From Planoprotostelium fungivorum (taxonomy: Eukaryota > Evosea > Variosea > Cavosteliida > Cavosteliaceae), in contig MDYQ01000812.1 in NCBI GenBank assembly GCA_003024175.1, positions 62,001 to 126,000 on the forward strand: a DNA stretch of 64,000 nt. Direction: 5' to 3'. How positions within the stretch are numbered: position 1 is the stretch's first letter; every line of letters starts with the position of its first letter. Below, piece after piece: positions 1 through 11,466 of this stretch. Under the pieces are notes generated by a model, which did not search any database, was not told the DNA's origin, and saw nothing but the letters and a program-made list of their open reading frames with translations. The translations under genes and the position numbers were made by a program.

Positions 1-2524
1 TGGGGGGAGCAGAGGAAGATGAGCAGAGAGTTGGAATCGAGCTTAACATCGGGTTGACGCTACCGGTGGTGACAGAAGATGCGAGTCCGATGGTCAGGAA
101 GGAACTCATCATCGCACTGTCCAAGTTGGTGCGGTGCTACGAGAGTCAGTTTCGGGCGGTGAGAAGGTACTACAACGTTGTAGATGACAAAATCAGGCTG
201 CCGCGGAGAATTTCGATCGGAGGGGATCGGGGGGTAATGCACCGAGATCGGGATTGTATCTCATGCTGTGGAGGGTGATCTACATCGTTCGTCTTCTCTT
301 CTGACTCGTTGTAGATCGTCATATCGCTCACGTACGATCCGTTCCCGGAACTGGCGGCCATGGCAGAACAGATCGTCAAGTCGGTTCACCCACAATCGAT
401 ACCAGAGGAGACGACGGGTGATGAAATCTCGATGAAAATTCGATTCTCATCCTACGCAGCCATCCGTACACCGAATCCGAAATCGACCGGTAGACGTAAA
501 CAGCTGTTGGAGGCTTTACGTATAGGTACGTACGTTATGTACTCTCGGTTGTTGATCTCGACAGGCTCACCTTCCACGGGAAGAGCAGGGACACCCACAT
601 CTCCACACAATTCACTCTCCCCCGTGTTGACCCATCTATCCCCCAATCCCACACACAGGAAGGTACGTACCATACGCACGTCACTCTACATCGACGTGTC
701 GATATGAAGAGAACTGAATCGTGTAGACACCATCGAATGGTGGTGTTCCTGTGAGCAGTGGAAGAGAAGAAGTGTACGAGGAAGAAGTGAGTGAGGTGGT
801 GGACTTGGCTTCCAGTTTTTATGAATGGAGCTGCGAGTACTTCTCCACTCCATTACTGGGCCCAGGGGACGCGGAAGATCCCACGGGCCCTCTTTACTCC
901 GAGAAGATGTGGAGACAGAAGAGGAACCAATCGATCATCAATGAATCCAATCTATTTATGAAGCAGCGTGAGCTCTTTACCTTCGAATGCCATTCTGAAC
1001 CATCTACAGTGATGAGAGACAGTGTCGAGACGACATCGAACGAGAGGGTTCAGTACAATGGAAACGTGTTGCACAAGGCGAATATTCGGCTGGATTCCGT
1101 GTGTACACGTTACAGCATGTCATCACTCATCATCGCAGATCGCAATCGCGGATCTAGGGGAGAGCACGTCGAGCATCTTATTACACCCGTTCGAGCCCAC
1201 GGTAATCATCGCCCACGAGAGAGATTCCATTACCGTGTGGGACAGGTGCTCCATCATCTAATCCCTCATCTGACCCAACGTGACAGGGAGGCCAACGTGA
1301 GAGTGTCTAAATTTAGAAATCGATCCCAGGGCCATTCGGAGGCTAATATCGTGTCACGAACGACATCGCTGGCTCTCATCAACGATCACGACATATCACA
1401 CCTCTTGGTCGGTTCAGGTATTTATTTCATTTTATTCTCGTCATTGCGGTTCACTCAGCCTCGTTGTAGACGATGGAGTGGTGAGGGTGTGGACGGGTTA
1501 CGATGAACCGAATCATCCCAATTACGGGAGGGGTCCCAGGCTGGTTTCAGCTTGGAAGGCTCTTCCTAATTTTATCCCCGGGAGTAAGGGTGCCGGACTC
1601 ATCACGGAGTGGCAGCAGCAATTGGGACTGTTGGTACGTAATTACGCATGGGAAGACCGCTGAAGCTTTTAGTTTGCTTCGGGGGATGCGGGTATCATTC
1701 GAGTTTGGGACTTGGAGCGGGAGAGTTACGTACAAGATATCTTGACTGGGTCGGACACTTGTGTCACGTCCATGGTGAGATGTCGTATACACTGCGTGAG
1801 AAATTTTGAAGAAATCTGATGGAAATTTCAGTCTTCGTGTGCGACGGGGAACAAGACGATCGTTGCGGGTTGTGGTGATGGCTCTCTACGACTTTTCGAC
1901 TTACGCACACCACCGAAATTCGGGTGAAATTCTGTCGACGTTATCGACCGTATCTGACGCGTTGTAGTGCGGTGAACACGTTCATAGAACATACGAATTG
2001 GATCTTGAACGTTCACATGCTGAAGGGAGATGCCAACAAGTTGGTGAGCGGGAGCATCGGAGGAGAAGTCAAATTCTGGGAGATCGGCAGTGCATCATCG
2101 ACGAAGACGGTGCAAGTGTATGGAAAGAACAGTTTCTCCGCCTTAGCTGTACATAATTACGCTCCCGTTATGGCCTGTGGTTCACTCAAGCAGAAGATCA
2201 AGGTGAGGATTCTCGTCATCACTTGAACCGTCGCTCGCACCATCATCACCATCATCACATCATCACCATCATCACATCACAACCTCCATCATCATTCCAT
2301 CGGATCACATCGTCCATGACATGAAGAGAGACTGAAGAGAATGGTAGATACTCAATTTTAATGGAGAGGAGAGCAACGAGATACGGTTCCACGATGGATT
2401 CATGGGATTGAGAATTGGACCGATATCCTGCCTCAGCTTCCATTCCTATCTGCCCATTCTCTCTGCTGGAGCCACAGACTCTCTCATGTCTCTCTACGCT
2501 CCCACCCTCAACCGTCCTAAATGA
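1..2524 (+). CDS. RPTOR: Raptor (TORC1 scaffold), C-terminal half, 5' end outside window
   Basis: Raptor is the substrate-recruiting scaffold of TORC1, which couples nutrient signals to growth at the lysosome. The window opens inside the HEAT region: the motif DASPMVRKELIIALSKLV is close to Raptor of animals and Dictyostelium. Later exons carry the linker (SSFYEWSCEYFSTPLL, WRQKRNQSIINESN) and the WD40 propeller, including DDGVVRVWTGYDEPNHPN and VSGSIGGEVKFWEIG. The last exon reads GFMGLRIGPISCLSFH and ends LNRPK-stop, matching the family C-terminus. About seven short introns are needed; one has the stereotyped 3' end TGACTCGTTGTAG. The N-terminal caspase-like domain would lie upstream. The identity is read from motif order, and the exon borders are inferred. 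Confidence 0.93.
2234..2292 (+). repeat. CATCAC/CATCAT microsatellite in last Raptor intron
   Basis: An imperfect run of CATCAT and CATCAC triplets fills part of the intron before the final Raptor exon. It lies outside the coding frame. Confidence 0.8.
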
Positions 2525-2780
2525 ACTTGTAGATTTCCTTTATCTTCTTCGTTTGTTGTAAAATCTCCCGTTTGCGATGTGATCTGTCCGAAGATCATGG
2601 TGATGCCCTTCGATGATGGACGACAAGCATGAGGTTTGTCTAATTGGTTGATTGATGTTGGAGATCCACCACAATTCCAAGCTCTCTAAGTGTGGTCTAC
2701 ACTGCGCCAAATTGAAATCCGAGAATGCTCTAAAAATACACCAAGTTCTCGGCCATAGACAATCTAGACGGTTTGCAACG

Positions 2781-3877
2781 ATGAACTCAGAAGACTTTAC
2801 ATCCAAGCTGAGCTATGCTGGCAGCTCAGGTTATACTCTGAACGTAGAGGAGAGGGCATCCCTTCAGACATCTCTTCCCATCTTGAAGAGAAACCTCAAA
2901 TTCTCGAGGGTGAACTTCTGGGGAAAAGTGTTTGGTATCAATCGTGACTATCTTATCGCACAAGGCTTCGGTAGCGACCATTTTGGACAGAGGAAGTCAT
3001 TCTGCAGGTGAATCATGCGCAGACGTAGCTTTATACTGATCCAAACAGCCACGACGGCATTGACTGGGTTCAATTACCAGAGTTAGACAGTGAATCGATC
3101 CGATTGACTGAGGCGATTCGCGGTCGATTAACAGGAGATCCATCCACAGAGTCCTTCTTAGAGATCTCACTCGATGGAAAGATCCGTTTGGGTGAGTGGG
3201 ACAAGTTAAACTTTCGTGAAATGACGTCGAACAGAAGAGCAAAAGACACCCAGCAGCGAAGCCAACGAGAAAGTCGTCAGCGAGAACGAAGACGAAGAAG
3301 ACGAGGAGAACTCTCAGAAGCCACCCGAGTCAGACAAGAAATCGAACAAAACCGTCATCATCAACGAAGAGAAGAGATTGGCCTACTTGATCTCGCAGAT
3401 CGATAAGGTGAGAAATTCTTCATCGCCCGACATCAGTCTCACCCTCACAGGACACTTCTGTCGTTCCTAGAGGAGCGTTCACCATAGGAAGTCAGCACGA
3501 AGTACGAGAGAACCACAGCTTTCACGGCCTAACGGTGGCTCAGAGCACCGAGCTGGCTTACTACTTCCACCTCCGACAACCAGAGAAGCTCCCCCGAAAG
3601 ACTCTATTGGAGAGAGAAGGTCATGTCAAGATCATCGACTTTGCAGACAACATCGCAGAAGACGTTCCACATGGTGAGAAAGATGAGATGATGATCATGA
3701 GATTAAAGTGATGAAGGTGTCTGGTCGATCAACCGTGATGCAGTGACAAATGTTGTCACGATTCGCAGTCTCCTGTGGCCAGGCTACTTTGCCTTTGCCG
3801 TGTCAAACTCCCCGGTGTACGGTTCCGTTTATTTCGGCTTTGGAGAAAAGAACGACGATATCGGTTTTCTTCTGTAA
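2781..3877 (+). CDS. RSPH9: Radial spoke head protein 9 homolog
   Basis: A component of the radial spoke head that transmits signals between the central pair and outer doublets of motile 9+2 axonemes. The first exon reads SLQTSLPILKRNLKFSRVNF followed by WGKVFGINRDYLIAQGFG, the RSPH9 signature. Later exons give EEKRLAYLISQIDK, VVPRGAFTIGSQHEVREN and TIRSLLWPGYFAFAV, ending GFGEKNDDIGFLL. Length, about 270 residues, fits the family. About four short introns join these in frame. The start is the first ATG before the conserved N-terminus. An acidic lysine-rich insert precedes EEKRLAYL. AATAAA overlaps the TAA stop. It implies a flagellated life stage. Confidence 0.93.
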
Positions 3878-3984
3878 TAAATAGGATCAAGAAAAGGACT
3901 CATCTCTCGATCATTCGTAGAGGGTGGTGTCGTCGCGTAAGTTCGTCGTGTCATTCACGGTGTTGAGACGGAAAGAGAGAAAGA

Positions 3985-5415
3985 CAACATGAAAACAGAT
4001 CCCACCCAGTTCAATTTATTCAAAGTCGTCATCATCGTCCGCTGTGTGTGTGTCAATGAACGTCTCTCGGCACAATGAGAAGGAGTAGGAACGCCGATGC
4101 TCTACCTGGGCTGGGTACGGCCATACTCCGTACACCACAGCCTCGTCAGACACTCGCCTGCCTTCACCGTAGAGACCCTCGAAAGGGTTGCTCCACTCCG
4201 GCCAGATTCAGTCACTCTCGTGACTTGATCATCTGTGCGGTCGATGCGAGAACATACGCTCTTCTGCCCGAAGGCGTACTAGCCGTACATCATCCATCGG
4301 TTGTCGGTCTGACTCCTGATAGCAGCATCGTCACCTCACATCGCCAAGTCAGGGACAACAGTCTGTGTTCATCCTCGAAAGGAGAGCTGACGCTACTTGT
4401 GTGATCACTGTCGTTTGACTTGGTCGTTGGAAGTGGCTGGTGACACGTTCTTGTCTTCTCTCTTGCACTTGTGAGGCTCCTCTTGTCTAGGTGTTGTGGT
4501 GCCCAGATGAAAGATTCGAGTGTTGATCTTGTCACAGTCGGTGGGGCAGTGAAGAAGTTGGCTCTTGGAAGGATCCCAGTGAGGTTCCAAAGAGGAGGTA
4601 AGCCCATGTGTTGTTGTTCAGAAGAGAGCTAAGCCCGTGTGTTGTTGTTCAGAAGAGGAATGCACTTGGCCGTTGCGACTTGTGTCTCAGTGAAGATCCA
4701 AGTGAGGATGTTCCATGGTTGTTGTGGCTGTGAAGCTGTTGTTGGCTTGTTCCTCTGTGTGCTAAGCAGAAAATGATTTGCCGGAACCACCAACTGTATA
4801 AATCCTCCTTCTTCGGCGCTTCAACGTGATTGTGACGTTAACAACCGTGAAAATCGAAAAACTCGGCGGATTCTAGAGTCACGTGACCGGGCGTTCCGCC
4901 CTACGGTCCAGGTCTCCTTGTTCCTTTTGGTGGCAGACCGATGGTCCATTCCGACACCGATGGCTCATCTAGATGGGATTGGATCTGTTTCTGAGACTCC
5001 GATCCTTCTCCCTGCAATAAGACATCACTTGATCTACACATATTTTGTTTCAGGTGAGCTTGCATTCAAGAGTATGATAGCCATGTTTGAATCACTCGCC
5101 GATGGCATCCGATCTCACAGGTCGTGAATACACTTTCTTTACGCACAGAAATGCAAATCAATGAACAGTGATTTATTCTGGTGGAGGTTTCAACAAATCT
5201 TATTTTCTTCGTTGATCTGTGAGAAGACGAGACGAAGGGATCGCCGATACCATCCTTCGCGGTGATGAATGCTGATTCTGAAGTTCCGTCTCTGTCTCGA
5301 ATTTGTTTCTTTCAACAAGTTCGATCTTGCTGTCCATGTCCAGTTGTATAAGATGTCACCAGCTCTTTCTCAATCATCGTTGTCACCTTGTGGTGATCAA
5401 CAAAACGCTCATATT
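3985..5415. repeat. Duplicated 1.45 kb segment, copy A (inverted partner at 41.4-42.8 kb)
   Basis: This stretch matches the reverse complement of the segment at about 41365-42810 over nearly its whole length. Some parts are almost identical (for example the equivalent of 4085-4200) and others are clearly diverged and contain small indels. It contains a CACGTG palindrome near 4880, an AT-rich TATA-like stretch near 4798 on the minus strand, and a roughly 45 bp tandem duplication with TGTTGTTGTTCAGAAGAG around 4600-4660. On the minus strand a reading frame ends in DDDDDFE-stop at 4016 with AATAAA overlapping the stop. No known protein family is recognisable. It could be a gene copy, a noncoding transcript or a low-copy repeat. 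Confidence 0.85.
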
Positions 5416-5620
5416 TCAGCGACCAACAACCACCTATACTGTGTTGTCACTATTCTGTTGTGTGGGTCAGCTTGATCATTTGATCGAGCACCACAGTCCT
5501 CTTGCAAGAATGAATGTGACGGTGTTCAAGCTTGAAATCGGAATCATCCTTGAATATTCTGTCCTGTGTAATCAGATCGAAAGACCATCACAAATAGGGT
5601 TGCGGTCGACAAGACAGGAA

Positions 5621-7273
5621 TGGCAAAACAAATTCCAGAGGAAGTGGGAGAACAGCAGCCTCTTCTATTAGATGCTTCTGCCGTCGATGCACAGACTAAG
5701 GCAGACAATGCGGCGAAATCGAAGGTATGATGCATGCAGACGACTTCTTCGAGGAGTCTTATCGTATTTAGATGCTTCTCATCAGTTTTCTATTGATGGT
5801 GGTCGTTGGTTTAGGAAACAAAGTATTGTCCAAACTACAGGTGTGGCTTCCTCCTATACTATTTGATTTCAAGCGTCTGAGATGGTTGTGCTGATGGATT
5901 CTTCCACAGACCATCCCGATGCAAAACTATCCCTATTTTCAATCCCTTTGGACAACGTTTGTATATATCCCCCTCAGCTTCGCGTACATCTGGCCCATGA
6001 TCAGGTGATGGATCTCTTATGTCCTCCACTCGATGTGAACCCAAATTAGATACGGATCTCTCATCACGAGGGAACAAAGAGCCATTCCTTGGTACAAGTT
6101 TGCCGTCATGGGTGTTCTCGATGGAATCGCTGGTATGCATCTCTCTCCGATACGATGTTCACCTCCCCAGGTATCATGCAATCGTTTGCCACCAATGCCA
6201 TCACGAGTGGACCTCTCATCATCTTGATCCTCCAATCTGCCATTCCAGTGTCTATGGTCATCTCCAAGTTCCTCCTCAAGGTAACTGTCCCTCACAAGAA
6301 GAGAAACTCACCCGTACAGGCCAAATACGAATGGCAACATTACGTGGGTGCCGTCATCGTCATCATCGGTCTCGTCATCGTCATCGTCTTACCCCTCGTC
6401 ACCGAGAAGGGAGGCACCGACACGGGAGACAAGATGGTGAGTCATCTACAACCCACCGATCTGACCCCCCACAGACCCTCGTCTGGTGCGGTGTCCTCAT
6501 CTTGTCATGCATTCCGATGACTCTCTCCACGGTCTACAAGGAGAAGGTGAGTCGACGTCTCTGCACACAGGCTGAAGACGTCAGGCCCTAGGGGAGACAG
6601 AGATCGATGTGGTGTATCTGAATGGATGGGTTGCCATCTGGCAGTTCCTAGTTCTATTACCCCTGGCCGTGCCGGCCGGTTACGCGAACAACCTCCATCC
6701 TCAACAGATTCCGGGAAATTTCTGGGACGGAGTCAAGTGTTACGTGGGAAAGAACTCTGTGGTGGGAGGGGTGAGTGAATAGTAAGAGTCTGTCTCATCG
6801 GGGTAGGACAAACCGGACGATTGTCACCTGGCACCCGTTCTGGTCAACTTGTACATCCTCTTCAATGTCCTCTACAACATCCTCATCATCATGATCCTCA
6901 AGGTATATCCTCTTCCATTCATCTACCATTCATCTACCATTCATCTACCATTCATCTACCATTCATCTACCATTCATCACCAGCATGATGGAGAGGATGA
7001 TGTAGAGGAGAGGAACTGAATGTAAAACAGTACGGTAGTGCCAATCTCCTGTGGTTAGCGATGACCATCATCGTTCCATTGTCCAACGTGACGTTCGCTC
7101 TTCCCATTCCAGGTCACGTGGACTTCAAGTTCTCTGACGTGGTGGGTCTCGTGGTCATCATGATCGGTCTCGTTGTCTTCCGATTCTGGGGCAAAGTGTG
7201 GGACATCGCCACTTTCACCTTCAAGTACCTCTTTGGTGGTTTCCCTGATAAGGTTGACCAAGGTGAAGAATAA
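5621..7273 (+). CDS. CRT-like transporter (chloroquine-resistance-transporter family)
   Basis: A predicted multi-pass transporter of the drug/metabolite superfamily, similar to Plasmodium CRT and Dictyostelium crtp proteins of digestive vacuole or lysosome membranes. The N-terminus is short and cytosolic (MAKQIPEEVGEQQPLLL, with an acidic dileucine-type EQQPLLL sorting signal). Hydrophobic segments follow, such as FLLMVVVGLGNKVLSKL, MQSFATNAITSGPLIILIL, VGAVIVIIGLVIVIVLPLV and VVGLVVIMIGLVVFRFWG. A luminal loop has cysteines (KCYVGKN, DKPDDCH), as in the family. About seven short introns are needed. AATAAA overlaps the stop. The substrate cannot be told; amino acids, peptides or glutathione are usual for relatives. 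Confidence 0.8.
6916..6977 (+). repeat. 11-bp tandem repeat CATTCATCTAC inside CRT-like intron
   Basis: Five to six nearly perfect units lie in one intron of the CRT-like gene, and the unit is short enough to be slippage-derived. Confidence 0.85.
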
Positions 7274-7359
7274 ATAAATTCCCCGCCTGAACCGTTGTAG
7301 ATGTCACTCAGGAGGCGTACGTCAATTAGAGAAATAAAATGTCATTTCACACGATTTAT

Positions 7360-8924
7360 TCACTGCATGGGAGCTTGTGTCCCTCCCATCATGCGGACAG
7401 ACAGAGCGATGAGCATGGTCGATAGCTCGGCGGCAGCCAGACGACCACCCCACTGGATGGACCATCCTCCACCTCCTCTCTGTGATGCCTCTCCCACAAC
7501 TTCTCCTGATTTCGTGGCTCTGAAGCCATCAAAGATACCCAGGGGCAGTTGACTCGTTGTAGCTTCACCCCAGACCTTCTCTTGGGCGTCTTGCAGTTCG
7601 ATCTTGTACTGAAGGGGGTACCTCAACAGGGGCAGGGTGGAAAGGGGGGTCGTTAAGATGTGACCGATCGTCTGTCCCAAATTGTTGGTCACTCTCATCT
7701 GTCCATCGTCATCATCTTCATCATCATCGTCTGATGTTCACCTTTTCGACTCCTCCGTTACGACTGACGAGTGAACTTCTGGCCAACACTTGGTTGTTGT
7801 AGATGAAGACGTTGGGTACGAACGGACTGTTTGGGGTGGGGAAGGTGACAGAGCCACCATTGGTGGCGCCCTGGAAGAGAACATCTGTGCCCTTCACGCT
7901 CCCTCTCATCTTCTGCGGTATACTTCCGTTATAATAGATATTCTGCTCCGGTGTAAATGAATCAATGGCAATGTGAATCGATTTCATCTTTTGTGATGAA
8001 TCTCACTTTGGCTAGATTCTCTTTCATGGGTGTGACAAACTCTTTAAAAACATCCACGACAGGCTGAATGGGTAATTTCTTCATCGCTTGAGCCAGGTCA
8101 TCCAAAACACTCTCCCCTACGGGCTTCTTCTTGAATTGCTTGCCCATGTAATATTCTGTCTCTCTCAGTGTCCGCACAGAACCTTCTCTTTCACGTACCT
8201 TGCCATTGTCTCGCACTCGCGTCTTCTTCTTGTCTCTTTCGTGTTGTGTGTCTGGTATACCTATTCCATGACTGCTCGTTCTGTCTTCTCTTCAGACATC
8301 ATCGAACATCGTGATGATGTCGGTGTTCGTCACCTGTGATTCAGCTTGTCTGAAAAATTCCTCCCAAGGATCTCTCGACTCTTGGTATGGATTGCCTCTG
8401 CCGTAGGCGGTCCTCCCCTCCGTTCTAGACTGATAGTAGTCTTGTCTGTGCTGATAAGCATCTCTCTGAGAGTACTCCGGTCTCTGTTGGTATCTTGGGC
8501 CGGCCGATCCCCTTCTTTCCTTCAGTCGAGATGATGGAAAGGTGAATCGAATCACCCTGCATATGTAGAACGCTGTCTCATCCATTCTTGTGGGTTGGGG
8601 GCTCCTCCCATCGAGCGGGTGTAATCATAATCTTTCCTCTTTTGTGGGTCTTTCAAAACCTGCCAATGGTGAGCAACCATCGACAATGGACGATTACTTC
8701 GTAGGCAGCGGCTGCCTCGGCAAATTTTCGTTTAGATGATTCGCTTGTGTTGTGATCTGGGTGGTGTTGCTGAGCCGCCTGCTCTCATTATCTGAATGCC
8801 GGGGACAATGTGTGTTCACCTTGAAATAAGCTTTTTTGATGTCAGAACTAGAGGCTGATTGGTTGACACCCAAAGCGCTGTAGTGGTCTTTCCGTTTCGG
8901 TGCTGCAGCGGTCAGACAGAGCAT
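7360..8924 (-). CDS. J-domain (DnaJ/Hsp40) protein with beta-rich C-terminal region
   Basis: The N-terminus is a J domain: KDHYSALGVNQSASSSDIKK, then QQHHPDHN with the HPD tripeptide that stimulates Hsp70 ATPase, then KRKFAEAAAAYEV and LKDPQKRKDYDY. A tyrosine/arginine-rich linker follows (RPEYSQRDAYQHRQDYYQ). The second half (IHIAIDSFTPEQNIYYN, VSRNGGVEKVN, GQTIGHILTTPLSTLPLL, VWGEATTSQLPLGIFDGF) has the strand pattern of Tubby-C-terminal or scramblase-like folds, but that is a guess from pattern only. Several introns interrupt it. The start is the only ATG before the J domain. Cellular location is unknown; there is no clear signal peptide. Confidence 0.7.
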
Positions 8925-9461
8925 TTTTTTAATTCAGCACCTGATATGTGTATAAAACGATTTGGTGTGCATGAATGAGCAATTCCTAATCGAAAACATC
9001 TAACTGCCCCATCTATCATCGTGATGATGTGATTCGAGGCACCTGATGTTGACAGATGTATCTACAATACATTTACCAAAAATTCCGTATTTGGCCACAA
9101 AACAGTGGATGGACCGAGGCGATGGAACAGTCGATCACGAAGAATACCACATCTTCATAGATCATGCATGCATGTCACTTCTCAAGCACACGGTGTGAAG
9201 AAATCACGAGTTGTTATGCCAAAGCAGATTTTGGCCTCTATTAATACCATTAACCTCGCATTCAATGGACGATGGGCTACCACTGTAGTATGATTTGTCC
9301 CTACGTATCCCACGAAAGCTCCACGTCGGTGTACGAAGGGATAAAGGATAAGGTGGCGGTTGCTCAATTTTAGAATGTTCGTTGAACTGAAGCGACGTTC
9401 GGCTGAGAATCACAAACTAAGAAGCCTCACTCGAAGCTGACCGCAGTGTCTGCTCAGCATC
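8925..9461. other. Gene-free stretch between divergent genes
   Basis: This region lies between the J-domain gene (minus) and the PPxY gene (plus) and probably holds both promoters. Short open frames here lack recognisable motifs. I see no RNA gene or repeat in it. Confidence 0.5.
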
Positions 9462-10833
9462 ATGCAACAACCTCTGGTCCAGTCAGAATCTACACTGCAT
9501 CTGCAGGGGTGAGTAATCATTCAGACGCTCATTCACTGATTTTGAACAATAGAGCCGTCCAACCGAACAAGAAGGAACACAGCAAGTCGAAATCGATTGA
9601 TGAGCGGTAAGACATAATTTTCGTGAGATCTCTTCTCACCATGTCGCCCAGTCGAGCTCTGATCCCTTTGACCGCTCCGAAATTGCAGGAAAGTCCTTAT
9701 CTTCCACTAACAGTGAAAGCGAAACCGATCCCGCTGAAGGATCTCAAAGAAAAGGAGGAAACGAGACCGGCCATTCGATCCTCTTCATCTTCCGTCCTCC
9801 CACCTTCTCAGGAGACAACAACGGCGAGGGTACCGATGATGACACGCTCACTGTCTACGTTATCTCGTCCACCACCACCGAAATACCAAGAGTACGACCT
9901 ACAGACCACTCATCCTCGCTTACCTGACCCTCAACCCGAATGGAATTACGATACCGCCGTCAGCCAACAGCGCATCAAGAAGGACATACATGAGAAGATG
10001 CGACCACCTCCACCCGAGTATCAGCCACCCAAAACACCGAGACGACCCACAGAATTAGCAGACAACGGCAGCAGCCGAGCCATCTACGATGCAGTGCACA
10101 ACGATCTACCTCCTCCAAAATACGTTCCACGTCAGGCCGAGCCTGAAGATAACCGGCCGAAACCTCTGGTCAGAACCAGCGTCAGACGCAAACTGAAACA
10201 CGTGGAGAAACCGAAAGTGGAAGATGAGAAGCCGAAGATGACGGAAGAGTCGAGTCGGTCCGTACCGTCTCTGTCTATTACACCGGCTGCTGGAAAAAGC
10301 CCCGTCGTACGGACAGACGAACCAGCGGGGAGACGGAGATCGATGACGGCACTCCGAACCCAGTTTGAAGTGGCCAACATGTTCTTACAGCAACTGCAGA
10401 GCCGTTTCTTGAATCTAGAACAGACTTCTTCAGAGACGACATCTCGTGAGTCTCGCGGACATCGTGAGAAGGTGATCACGCTGATCGCGGTGCAGATGCG
10501 GATACGTTGAATGCAACGGCGGCAGCCTTTGAGCAGTCCATCTTACCTCTAGAAGAAGCAGCACCACCTACACTGAGTGTGACTGCCATGTGGGGTCTAT
10601 CGGAGGCTTCATCAACGTCGTGGCACTTGTCACCTCCCAAACTGCCCCCGGCGAGATTGTCTCCACCAAGAGACGGAATGAGACACAACAGCGAAGGAGA
10701 CACAAAGGACTTGATGTTATCACCTATCACCAGTCAGAGGCACAGATCATCCAGCCAAGAGGAGAAGGACATGACGCTGTCGATGATCACGAGTCGTAGA
10801 CACAGATCGACCAGTCAAAGCGAGAAGGCGTAG
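9462..10833 (+). CDS. Proline-rich protein with three PPxY motifs, unknown function
   Basis: Not a family I recognise. Splicing from the ATG gives MQQPLVQSESTLHLQG, a small lysine-rich exon, and a long exon. The central part contains PPPPKY, PPPPEY and PPPKY, classical PY motifs that bind WW domains such as those of Nedd4-type E3 ligases. A basic/acidic alternating region (KLKHVEKPKVEDEKPKM) follows. A probable short coiled-coil segment (RTQFEVANMFLQQLQSRF) sits near the end. The C-terminus has two copies of a unit, ITSQRHRSSSQEEKDM and ITSRRHRSTSQSEKA. A very short intron near 10443-10469 restores frame. It is mostly disordered, and an adaptor role is inference. Confidence 0.65.
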
Positions 10834-10922
10834 ATTCACTCGAATCCACCAAGAATCGAAAGTTGCACATAGAATGTACAAAGACCTCTTACAAAATCGA
10901 TCGTGTTCATTTTTCTCTGTCA

Positions 10923-11354
10923 TCAGTTGATCAAGAAGAGGACTCTCATTTTCTGTTTTGACTCTTCATCCTTTGCCATTTCACCTGGTGCCGCTTGCTT
11001 CCTTCGCCGGACACGGCGGTTCTGAAACCATATCTGTGATCGTTGAGCTCAACATGGTGAATGTCCATGAGCCTCTACCTCTATCGAACGCGGGGGCAGA
11101 CCCATTTGTCTTGATAATTCATCGCATCGCCTGCGGTTCAGACTCGAGCTCTCAGCATACTTTTGCTCTAAGAAGATGAGGTGGTCGGGATTGAATCTAA
11201 CTCTCGTCTTTCGAATCATCGAGGTCCATAGAGGTAAGGATTCTGGTGCGTGACCTGTGGACATGCTGATGAGACGAAATAAGTGACGAAAAGGGACAAA
11301 GAGCGAATCTGTCACAGGGGTTGGAATTTTGGCAGGAAAAACGTCCGAAAGCAT
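10923..11354 (-). CDS. Homeodomain protein
   Basis: A DNA-binding transcription regulator expected in the nucleus. The homeodomain runs from TRVRFNPDHLIFLEQKYAES and LNRRRCDELSRQMGLPPRSI across one short intron into SQIWFQNRRVRRRKQ, the WFQNRR recognition helix being diagnostic. The predicted protein is small (about 130 residues) with few residues after the homeodomain. The first ATG gives about 45 extra N-terminal residues. A downstream ATG just before STGHAPES is an alternative, or an upstream exon is missing. The 3' end faces the PPxY gene only about 90 bp away. Confidence 0.85.
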
Positions 11355-11466
11355 TGGTCAGTGTCGTCCCTTTAGATAAAAAAGAGAAGCAGTGGCGTGC
11401 GGGCCCGACTTTTATTCACCCTCTTCATTCAATGGAGAACGATTGTATACCTAAAGAGTGTCAGTG

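Noticed and set aside
4075-4404. Long plus-strand open frame in duplicated copy A, matched by a minus-strand frame in copy B
   Set aside because: It is antisense to the frame with acidic tail and overlapping poly(A) signal, has no family motifs, and is open mainly because the DNA is nearly identical there. Kept as part of the repeat.
6916-6977. Regular spaced repeat considered as CRISPR-like
   Set aside because: Units of 11 bp without unique spacers inside a eukaryotic intron; a simple tandem repeat.
9105-9293. 62-codon plus-strand frame in the gap after the J-domain gene
   Set aside because: No family motif, no splice partners and composition unlike neighbouring exons.
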